This document shows positions 1 to 5,583 of a stretch of 8,564 bases of DNA, in pieces. The DNA comes from Lentisphaeria bacterium (GTDB lineage Bacteria > Verrucomicrobiota > Lentisphaeria > Oligosphaerales > JAFGRS01): NCBI GenBank assembly GCA_016935045.1, contig JAFGRS010000135.1, forward strand, positions 1-8,564. Reading direction: 5' to 3'. Below the pieces are notes generated by a model. That model made no database searches. It was not told where the DNA came from and was given only the letters and a program-made list of their open reading frames with translations. Positions within the stretch are counted from its first letter, which is position 1. Each line of letters starts with the position of its first letter. The position numbers and the translations under genes are program-made.

Positions 1-33
1 CCCGTCGCCCAGGGCTGTCGCAAGATCCCAACA

Positions 34-224
34 CCGCCGCCGGGCTGGTCCCGGTGAAGCGCCGATGAGGGGAAAAAGGGGACCCGCGCCGCCGTTCCTC
101 CCCCCTTCTCCCGGATCAGCGCCCCACTGCCGCAAGGACAGTGGTGGCGGGGACCCGCACCGCCGTTCCTCCCCCCTTCTCCCGGATCAGCGCCCCACTG
201 CCGCAAGGACAGTGGTGGCGGGGA
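34..224. repeat. Palindromic dispersed repeat, copy 1 (expanded)
   Basis: The left arm (34-73) runs CCGCCGCCGGGC, then GGTCCCGG, then GCGCCGATGAGGGG. The right arm (about 101-150) reads CCCCCTTCTCCCGGATCAGCGCC, and its reverse complement resembles the left arm, so the element is an imperfect long hairpin. The same layout recurs in direct orientation at 1447-1579, on the other side of the porin gene. Inside the right arm is a small perfect hairpin, CCACTG (124-129) with CAGTGG (139-144). The right half of this copy is duplicated in tandem. The rest of the 535-bp leading gap shows no convincing gene; the long reading frames there are antisense or GC-rich artefacts. Confidence 0.7.
78..219. repeat. 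Two tandem 71-bp units
   Basis: Positions 78-148 and 149-219 are the same 71-bp sequence, differing only at 88 (G) versus 159 (A); a 5-base stub of a third unit follows. Each unit is the centre plus right arm of the dispersed palindromic repeat, so this is a local duplication inside copy 1. The near identity points to a recent event such as slippage or unequal recombination. Confidence 0.93.
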
Positions 225-319
225 AACGGACCCCTCCGATCCCGGAACTGCCCCGTCGCCTCGCCGCAAGAACCGGTCCCCGATCCCCGAACTGGAATAA
301 AGCACAGGAATAGTACAGT

Positions 320-348
320 TTTCCAAAGAAAATCCATTACTGTATCAT
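320..348 (+). promoter_or_regulatory. Candidate sigma70-type promoter for the porin gene
   Basis: TTTCCA (320-325, 4 of 6 matches to TTGACA) and TATCAT (343-348, 5 of 6 matches to TATAAT) are separated by 17 bp. They sit in the only AT-rich stretch before the porin gene. The implied 5' leader of about 180 nt is long. Assigned by eye from consensus only. Confidence 0.4.
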
Positions 349-535
349 GGGATATGGGTATATGGGAACGCGCCAGGCTGAGGGGTTGCGATCGCCATGC
401 GCGGGGCGTGCGGGTCCCCGGCGCAGTTTGGAGTATATTGGCATGGGTCCTGCTCTTGCGTGGGGCCATTGGGCGGCGCGAGTGGGCCGTCGCGGCAGGA
501 TGGTGGTGTGTGGCATCAGGAAAGGAAGTGGAACG

Positions 536-1318
536 ATGAAGAGGCGGCTGTGGGTGCGTGTGGTGGTTGCGGTCTGTGCGGCGAGTCTCTGGTCCATGCA
601 TGGGGTATGGGCCCAGGAGAGCGGTGAGGAGTCGGCGATCTCGGTGGAGGCGTCCGTGGACTGGGTGACGGACTACGTCTGGCGCGGGATGCTGCTGACG
701 AACAACCCGGTCATTCAGCCCTCGGTGACGCTCTCGGGGTATGGCCTCAGTCTGAACGTGTGGGGCAGCATCGACGTGACCGACGTCAACGAGGACAAGG
801 GCGAGTACTACCATCTGCAGGAGTTGGACTATACGATCAGCTACGGCTACACGCCCATGGAGGGGATCGATCTGGAGGTCGGCCTCATCTGGTACACGTT
901 CTCCGGTTTTGACAGCACCGGGGAGGTGTATGGCAGCGTGACCTTCCCCTGCGTCCTCCTCAGCCCCAGCCTGACGGCCTTCTACGACTTCGATGAGGCC
1001 GAGGGCTGGTACGTGAATGCCGGGGTCGAGCATGGCTTTGACATCACCGAGAAGCTCAACCTGACCCTCTCCGGCGGCATCGGCTGGGGCGGCGAGGACT
1101 ACCATGGCTTCTACTTCGGCGGCCAGGCGGACCATGCCGCGGTCTCGGACGTGCTGGTCATGGCGACCCTGAGCTACGCCGTGACGGATACGGTGTCGGT
1201 CTCCGTCTATGGCGCCTTCTCGGACCTGCTGGATTCGGACGTCAACGACGCGGCCAAGGCGGCCTACGGTGACTCGGACATCTTCTTCGGCGGTGTGAGC
1301 CTGGGGGTTTCGTTCTGA
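536..1318 (+). CDS. TorF-like putative porin (outer-membrane beta-barrel protein)
   Basis: This 260-residue protein is probably an outer-membrane channel; its substrate cannot be told from sequence. Residues 1-26 form a signal peptide: MKRR, a hydrophobic core, and a likely cut after V-W-A26. The mature start (about 35-80) has the hallmark pattern of the gcw_chp/TorF porin family: V-W-T-D-Y-V-W-R-G-M, then a PVIQPS stretch, then LNVWGSID. Alternating hydrophobic and polar strands with aromatic girdles follow, and the chain ends in Phe, the usual signal for assembly into the outer membrane. The start at 536 was chosen because GGAAG (524-528) lies 7 nt upstream and a signal peptide begins there; the frame stays open back to 347 but encodes nothing plausible. 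The gene is monocistronic by layout, with a candidate promoter at 320-348 and a terminator just after the stop, and palindromic repeats lie on both sides. Family membership is fairly sure, transport role inferred. Confidence 0.82.
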   Translation: MKRRLWVRVVVAVCAASLWSMHGVWAQESGEESAISVEASVDWVTDYVWRGMLLTNNPVIQPSVTLSGYGLSLNVWGSIDVTDVNEDKGEYYHLQELDYTISYGYTPMEGIDLEVGLIWYTFSGFDSTGEVYGSVTFPCVLLSPSLTAFYDFDEAEGWYVNAGVEHGFDITEKLNLTLSGGIGWGGEDYHGFYFGGQADHAAVSDVLVMATLSYAVTDTVSVSVYGAFSDLLDSDVNDAAKAAYGDSDIFFGGVSLGVSF

Positions 1319-1338
1319 CGGGTGCCGCGGTCCCTCCC

Positions 1339-1381
1339 TCCGCCCGGCGGCCCACCCCGGTCGCCGGGCGGATTTCGTGTT
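1339..1381 (+). terminator. Stem-loop terminator after the porin gene
   Basis: A perfect 11-bp stem pairs 1339-1349 (T-CCGCCCGGCG) with 1362-1372 (CGCCGGGCGG-A) around a 12-nt loop. TTTCGTGTT follows. It starts 21 bp after the porin stop codon. The T-run is imperfect, but position and stem strength fit a Rho-independent terminator. Confidence 0.7.
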
Positions 1382-1446
1382 GGCACGGGGAGATGCCGGA
1401 ATACCGCACCCGGGCTGTCTCGATATCGGCGGCAGCGCTCGTGACG

Positions 1447-1579
1447 CCGCCGCCGGGCGGGTCCCGGTGGAGCGCCGATGAGGGGGGGATAGGGGACGGG
1501 CACGCCGCCGCGCATCCCCCCTTCTCCCGGATCGTCGCCCCACGGCCGGGACCGTGGCGGCGGAGACCCGCGCCGCCGC
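1447..1579. repeat. Palindromic dispersed repeat, copy 2
   Basis: The left arm (1447-1486) and right arm (about 1514-1563) match the corresponding arms of copy 1, and they also pair imperfectly with each other: CCGCCGCC, GGTCCCGG, GGCG-CGAT and GGGGG blocks lie in inverted order. The internal small hairpin is CCACGG (1540-1545) with CCGTGG (1552-1557). At the base pair where copy 1 has T:A this copy has G:C, so pairing is preserved. There is no tandem duplication here. A long plus-strand open frame passes through the element into the Na/Pi gene but is not a credible protein extension. Confidence 0.65.
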
Positions 1580-1649
1580 CCGTGAGACAGACCTGCGAAG
1601 GCGTTGCCGCGTGCAGCGCGTTGTCTTCGGTGCAGATGGCGTTACGGTA

Positions 1650-1682
1650 TTCCTCATCATTTCCTAACGTTTTCCTCATCGA
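1650..1682. promoter_or_regulatory. Three 11-bp direct repeats, Pho-box-like
   Basis: Three consecutive 11-mers begin with nearly identical heptamers: TTCCTCA (1650-1656), TTCCTAA (1661-1667) and TTCCTCA (1672-1678), each followed by 4 variable bases. A heptamer plus 4-bp spacer with an 11-bp period is the geometry of PhoB/PhoP sites in other bacteria, although this heptamer matches no consensus I know. The array ends 133 bp before the start of a phosphate transporter gene, which makes a phosphate-response operator plausible. Confidence 0.45.
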
Positions 1683-1815
1683 TGTCCAATGCACCGGGCG
1701 CGGGACATGGGGCCCGGCCCGGCGGCGAGGTGCGGGACGGTCGTGTTCCGCAGGCGTGACCGCAGCCGGCACGCAGAGCGGGACAGGGACCGGTCCGGAG
1801 GCAGTCGCGGGACGC

Positions 1816-3540
1816 ATGGGTCACATCCTGATCAAGACACTGGAGATCGTCGGCAGCGTTGCCGTCTTCGTGTACGGCATGCGGGTGCTGAGTGAGGGGT
1901 TGCAGAAGATTGCCGGCAGTCGCCTGCAGGCAGTGCTGAACGGCATGACGCGGAACCGTTGCTTTGCGGTTCTCACGGGGTTTCTGGTGACGGGGGTGAT
2001 CCAGTCTTCCTCGGCGACGACGATCATGGTTGTGACCTTTGTGAACGCCGGTCTGCTGACGCTGGTGCAGGCGATCGGCGTGATCATGGGCGCCAACATC
2101 GGCACGACGGTGACGGGCTGGATCGTGTCGGTCGTGGGCTTCCACTTCCATATCGCGGGCATCTCCTTCCCCCTGCTGGCGGTCGCGTTTCCCCTCATGC
2201 TGTGCCGGGAGCAGGGCCGCAAGGACATCGCCCAGGTGCTGATCGGCTTCGGGCTGCTGCTGATGGGACTGCAATTCCTGAAAGACGCCGTGCCGGACAT
2301 CCGCGGGAACCCGGAGATGCTGGACTTCCTGGCCGGACGTTCGGGCATGTTCTGGCTGCTGCACTACATCCTGTTCGTCTCCGTGGGAGCGGGACTGACC
2401 ATCCTGATGCAATCCTCCAGCGCCACCATGGCCGTGACCATCACCCTCGCCTACAGGGGCGCCATCGATTTCCCCTCCGCCGCCGCGATGGTGCTGGGCG
2501 AGAACATCGGCACAACCATCAAGGCGAATCTGGTGGCCATCGGTGCGCGGCCCAATGCCCGGCGCGCCGCCCGCGTCCATACCGTCTTCAACCTCGCCGG
2601 CGTGCTCTGGATGACCGTTCTGTTCTGTCCCTGGTTCCGACCGGTCCTGTTCGAGTTCCTGGACGCCATCGTCCCGGGACCGCTGGCGGTCCCCGGCGCC
2701 TCCGTGGCCGCGGGACCCTACCTGCCGGAGAACCTCCCCATGCACATCAGCATGTTCCACACCCTGTTCAACACCGTCAACACGCTGGTCTTCATCGGGT
2801 TCGTCCCCCATCTGGCGGCCTTCGTCAGCCGCCTCATCCCCGCCGGGCCCGAAGAGGAGGCCCAGGGATACCGCCTGCAGTTCTTCGACTCCACCGGACC
2901 CGATACCGCCCGGGCCAACCTCCTCACCGCGAGCAAGGAGATGGTCTCCATGGCGGCCATCGCCCGGGACATGCTCGGGCGGCTGGTGGACCGGGTCACA
3001 AACGGCACCGATCCGAAGGAGGGTCCCATCGCCAAAGCACTCCAGGCCAGGGAAGAACTGACCGATACGATGCAGGAACAGATCACGCATGTGCTGGCCC
3101 AATGCGCGGAGCGGCGTCTCGACGAGGGGGCCGCCGACGAGGTGGCGGTGATGATCCGGATCGTGAACGTGCTCGAGGAGTTCGCCGACCACTGCTACAA
3201 ACTGGCCCTGCTGCTCGACCGGGCCTATGCGCGCAAACGACCCTTCGAGGCCGAAGCCGCCGCCCACATCGGGGAATACGCCCGGGAGATCCAGGCCTTC
3301 GCCTGTCGCTACCTGGAGCGCGTCGGCAGGGACCTGAGCCCGGAGGACCAGCGCGAGGCCAAACGGCTGTGCGCCGGGACCGATGCCCTCGAAGCCAGGT
3401 TCGTCAAGGCGGCCCGGCGGCGGATCCAGTCCGGGGGCAATATCAAGGGGGAGCTGCTGGTGGTGGACATTCTGCGGCACTTCGAGCAGATCGCCTCCTG
3501 TACCCTGGAGCTGTGTCGGGACATGGCGACTCCTGCATGA
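1816..3540 (+). CDS. Na/Pi cotransporter family protein with PhoU-like C-terminal domain
   Basis: This 574-residue inner-membrane protein is predicted to import phosphate with sodium. Two inverted-topology Na_Pi_cotrans repeats are visible: the first has QSSSATT (63-69) and GANIGTT (92-98), the second QSSSAT (199-204) and GENIGTT (228-234). These signature pairs form the substrate site in the SLC34/NptA-like family. Hydrophobic segments cover roughly 6-25, 47-90, 101-130, 137-155, 180-195, 255-275 and 315-335. Residues from about 355 to 570 are soluble and helical, with the acidic and hydrophobic pattern of PhoU, as in the YjbB type of bacterial homologue. ATG 1816 begins at the usual family N-terminus; GGAGG at 1797-1801 is 14 nt away, longer than ideal. 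The frame is open upstream to 1393, but that part is repeat DNA. The gene stands alone, with Pho-box-like repeats upstream, and no regulator or Pst genes adjoin it. Family assignment is firm; the ion used is inferred from the family. Confidence 0.9.
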   Translation: MGHILIKTLEIVGSVAVFVYGMRVLSEGLQKIAGSRLQAVLNGMTRNRCFAVLTGFLVTGVIQSSSATTIMVVTFVNAGLLTLVQAIGVIMGANIGTTVTGWIVSVVGFHFHIAGISFPLLAVAFPLMLCREQGRKDIAQVLIGFGLLLMGLQFLKDAVPDIRGNPEMLDFLAGRSGMFWLLHYILFVSVGAGLTILMQSSSATMAVTITLAYRGAIDFPSAAAMVLGENIGTTIKANLVAIGARPNARRAARVHTVFNLAGVLWMTVLFCPWFRPVLFEFLDAIVPGPLAVPGASVAAGPYLPENLPMHISMFHTLFNTVNTLVFIGFVPHLAAFVSRLIPAGPEEEAQGYRLQFFDSTGPDTARANLLTASKEMVSMAAIARDMLGRLVDRVTNGTDPKEGPIAKALQAREELTDTMQEQITHVLAQCAERRLDEGAADEVAVMIRIVNVLEEFADHCYKLALLLDRAYARKRPFEAEAAAHIGEYAREIQAFACRYLERVGRDLSPEDQREAKRLCAGTDALEARFVKAARRRIQSGGNIKGELLVVDILRHFEQIASCTLELCRDMATPA

Positions 3541-3598
3541 GGGTCTCACCCTCGTTCCGGGGCCCCCTGTGCCCAGGTCGGCGGTGCGGCATGCCGAT

Positions 3599-3622
3599 CG
3601 TCCCGTGCGTGAATACGGGACG
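3599..3622. other. Stem-loop downstream of the Na/Pi gene
   Basis: CGTCCCGT (3599-3606) pairs perfectly with ACGGGACG (3615-3622) around an 8-nt loop. It lies about 60 bp after the Na/Pi stop codon. No T-run follows, so it may stabilise the 3' end or aid termination rather than act as a classical intrinsic terminator. Confidence 0.35.
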
Positions 3623-3634
3623 GCTGCCGAGCCG

Positions 3635-3757
3635 ATCCCCTGGAGGGCGAAGCCGTTTTGGCGCGGGGGTGCGTCCGCACAGCCCTTGCCGAAGGCCCTG
3701 AGCCGGGTCGAAGGGGCTCAAGGCCCTGAGCCCAGCCGAAGGGCTCCCGCTGAGCCG
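3635..3757 (+). repeat. Composite intergenic repeat, copy A
   Basis: This copy starts ATCCCCTGGAGGGC, continues through a GCGGGGGTGCGTCCGCAC block and ends in three related subunits: 3689-3704, 3708-3732 and 3736-3756. Each subunit opens with CCGAAGG or TCGAAGG and closes with CTGAGCC. The reverse complement of 5268-5363 matches it along its length but has one subunit fewer, accounting for the 28-bp difference. Similar CTGAGCC/CGAAGGG repeats are widespread in bacterial intergenic DNA. The surrounding 3541-4092 gap holds no supportable gene. Confidence 0.8.
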
Positions 3758-3912
3758 GTTCTCGGATTGGACTGACGGCTTACGAGTGCGTGTCATGCCT
3801 CGGCAGTGCCCGGGCGGCCGGGCATCGCGGGCTCCCGTGTGGGAGGCGCACTCTCGCAGAACCTGAGCTTTGCCGAAGGTCGTGCGTCCATTCCCCCCCT
3901 CTTGTCGGAGTC

Positions 3913-3949
3913 CCGCGTTCACGCGGAAGCTCTCCGGGGCTTCAGCCCC
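3913..3949. other. Pair of short hairpins with identical TTCA loops
   Basis: CCGCG-TTCA-CGCGG (3913-3926) and GGGGC-TTCA-GCCCC (3936-3949) are two perfect 5-bp stems with the same tetraloop, 9 nt apart. CGTTTCCC follows the second. They could be a weak terminator, a structured leader or an RNA-binding-protein site; nothing in the sequence decides between these. Confidence 0.35.
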
Positions 3950-3960
3950 CGTTTCCCGGG

Positions 3961-3989
3961 TTGCATCCCCGGCGCGGCAAGACCATACT
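3961..3989 (+). promoter_or_regulatory. Weak promoter candidate for the URO-D-like gene
   Basis: TTGCAT (3961-3966) and CATACT (3984-3989) are 17 bp apart, about 100 bp before the start codon. Only 3 and 4 of 6 positions match the sigma70 consensus. It is listed because no better candidate appears in the gap. Confidence 0.25.
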
Positions 3990-4092
3990 TGCTGCGGCCA
4001 TCCAGGAATGTGAGCGATTCCCGTGAACGAGTGTCCAGCCGCCCGAGAGTGCCCGCTCAGGCGCCGGGACACGGCAGGCAGGAGCAGCGCCG

Positions 4093-5229
4093 ATGACGGA
4101 GCTGGAGCGGTTCCGAAACTGCATGGAGTACAGGCCCCTCGATCGAGTCCCCAACCATGAACTGGGCGTATGGGGTCAGACACGGGAGCGCTGGGAGCAG
4201 GAAGCGCCCGATGCCGTACGGAGTCTCCGCTGGGACTGGTTCGGCGGCGAAGAGGCGCTGGGGCTGGATCACCGGGAGTTCATCCCCGTGAACTACGGCT
4301 TCCTCCCTCCCTTCTCCCGAGAAGTGATCGAGGAGAACGACGAGTGCATCGTCGCGCGCAACGCCCTGGGGATCGTGACCCGGGCGCTGAAAACGGGCAC
4401 ATCCCGGTACGGCACACGTCTGTGCATGGACCAGTACCTCGAATTCCCCGTGCGGACGCGGGCCGACTTCGCGTCCGTCACGAAACGCCTCGAGGCGAAC
4501 GCCCCGGAACGACAACCCGCGGACCTGGCGGGACGGGTCGAGGCCTGGCGGAGACGTTCCTGGCCTCTTGTCCTCGGGCGCAACTGCGCCGCGAAGGGTT
4601 TCTACTGGCGCGCCCGGGAACTCATGGGCACCGAGGCCCTTTCCTTCGCCTGGTACGACGACCCGGCGCTGATGCACGAGATGATGGCATGCATCGCGGA
4701 CTTCCTCATCGAGACGAGCCGTCCGGTGCTCGAAGCCATCCCGGTGGACTACTTCGTGCTCAACGAGGACATGGCCATGAAGAGCGGACCTCTCCTGGGT
4801 CCGGACACCTTCCGCACCTTCATCTTCCCGCACCTCAAGCGCCTCGTTTCCTTCCTGCGGGAGCATGGCACGCGCTACGTGGCCGTGGACAGCGACGGCG
4901 ACCCGACGGTCCTGGTGCCGCTGCTGCTGGACGCCGGAGTCGATACCGTCTGGCCCCTGGAACGAGCGTCCGATGTCAGTCCGACGCGGTGGCGCCGGCG
5001 TTTCGGCCGTAGCCTGCGCCTGTGGGGGGGAGTGGACAAGCGCGTCCTGACCCGGGGCCCGGCGGCCATCCGTTCCCACCTGCGCGAATTCGTCCCCCTC
5101 ATCGAGGAGGGCGGCTTCATCCCGACCATCGACCACACGGTGCCGCCGGAGGTGTCCTGGGACAACTTCCGTTTCTACATGGAAGCCAAGCAGCATCTGC
5201 TCCGTGCTGAGTTCGGCAGGCTGGAATAG
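4093..5229 (+). CDS. Uroporphyrinogen decarboxylase (URO-D) family protein, methyltransferase-like
   Basis: This 378-residue soluble protein has the URO-D/MtaA/CmuA TIM-barrel fold. It is unlikely to be the haem-pathway enzyme; related proteins handle methyl groups on corrinoids, but the substrate here is unknown. Visible landmarks are an N-terminal ERF..C.EYRPLDRVP (5-20), LNEDMAMKSGPLLGP (223-237), DSDGDP (266-271), AGVDTVWPLE (281-290), LWGGVDKR (310-317) and IPTIDHTVPPEVS (343-355). In zinc-dependent MtaA/CmuA-type enzymes an H-x-C motif sits where this protein has D266-S-D268-G, so metal binding probably differs. AGGAG (4080-4084) lies 8 nt before the ATG, which supports this start. No cognate corrinoid-binding protein gene lies within the window. 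The gene is alone on its strand, flanked by inverted copies of a composite repeat, and converges on the HTH/reductase-like fusion gene. Family placement is sure; the reaction is not. Confidence 0.85.
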   Translation: MTELERFRNCMEYRPLDRVPNHELGVWGQTRERWEQEAPDAVRSLRWDWFGGEEALGLDHREFIPVNYGFLPPFSREVIEENDECIVARNALGIVTRALKTGTSRYGTRLCMDQYLEFPVRTRADFASVTKRLEANAPERQPADLAGRVEAWRRRSWPLVLGRNCAAKGFYWRARELMGTEALSFAWYDDPALMHEMMACIADFLIETSRPVLEAIPVDYFVLNEDMAMKSGPLLGPDTFRTFIFPHLKRLVSFLREHGTRYVAVDSDGDPTVLVPLLLDAGVDTVWPLERASDVSPTRWRRRFGRSLRLWGGVDKRVLTRGPAAIRSHLREFVPLIEEGGFIPTIDHTVPPEVSWDNFRFYMEAKQHLLRAEFGRLE

Positions 5230-5267
5230 GGTGCCTCCCCACCGGTTCGTGATTTGGAGAGAGGCAT

Positions 5268-5363
5268 CGGCTCAGCGGGAGCCCGTCGGCTGGGCTCAGG
5301 GCCTTCGGCAAGGGGTGTGCGGACGCACCCCCGCGTCGAAACGGCTTTGCCCTCCAGGGGGAT
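5268..5363 (-). repeat. Composite intergenic repeat, copy B (inverted)
   Basis: Read on the minus strand from 5363 to 5268, this matches 3635-3757: it starts ATCCCCCTGGAGGGC, shares the GCGGGGGTGCGTCCGCAC block and has two CCGA-GG...CTGAGCC subunits where copy A has three. It lies 38 bp after the URO-D-like stop codon. With copy A it frames that gene as an inverted pair about 1.5 kb apart. Confidence 0.8.
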
Positions 5364-5368
5364 GGAGC

Positions 5369-5399
5369 GCCCGCGTCCTCGCGGGCACGGGTTTCCGTG
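5369..5399. terminator. Hairpin pair in the convergent gap, possible terminator
   Basis: GCCCGCG (5369-5375) pairs with CGCGGGC (5380-5386) around TCCT. It is followed at once by CACGG (5386-5390) with CCGTG (5395-5399) around GTTT. They lie between two converging genes. Neither has a proper T-run. The remainder of 5400-5583 shows an imperfect hairpin around 5454-5480 and no gene. Confidence 0.35.
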
Positions 5400-5583
5400 G
5401 TAGGGCCGGCGGTCTCCGACGGCCGTCCTTCCCCCTGGCATGCCGCCCGGGGACCTGTCTGCGTGCGACGCACAGGCAGGCGGCGGGCTCCGGCGCCTCT
5501 GCTCCGGGCCTGCTGCAAGGGTTCGGGAACGGCCTTCCGGGAGGATTTCCGGTTCCGGTCCAGCCGCGGCCGGACGGGTGCGG

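Noticed and set aside
1..57. Possible 3' end of an upstream plus-strand gene ending at TGA 55-57
   Set aside because: The 18 residues are Pro-rich and run into the dispersed repeat; too little to support a coding call.
78..219. CRISPR array
   Set aside because: The repeats are directly adjacent 71-bp units without unique spacers, and no cas gene is present.
116..1660. 514-codon minus-strand open frame across the porin gene
   Set aside because: It is antisense to a well-supported porin gene and its flanking repeats; the translation is Arg/Pro/His-rich without domains, as expected from GC-rich antisense DNA.
1393..1815. N-terminal extension of the Na/Pi frame
   Set aside because: The extension translates the palindromic repeat and the regulatory region, and family members start near ATG 1816.
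1657..3549. 630-codon minus-strand open frame opposite the Na/Pi gene
   Set aside because: The Na/Pi reading carries unmistakable QSSSAT and NIGTT motifs; the antisense translation is a His/Gly/Asp/Gln-rich artefact of codon bias.
1959..3701. 580-codon plus-strand frame overlapping the Na/Pi gene
   Set aside because: It is a frame-shifted reading of the Na/Pi gene, very rich in Arg, Gly and Pro and without any motif.
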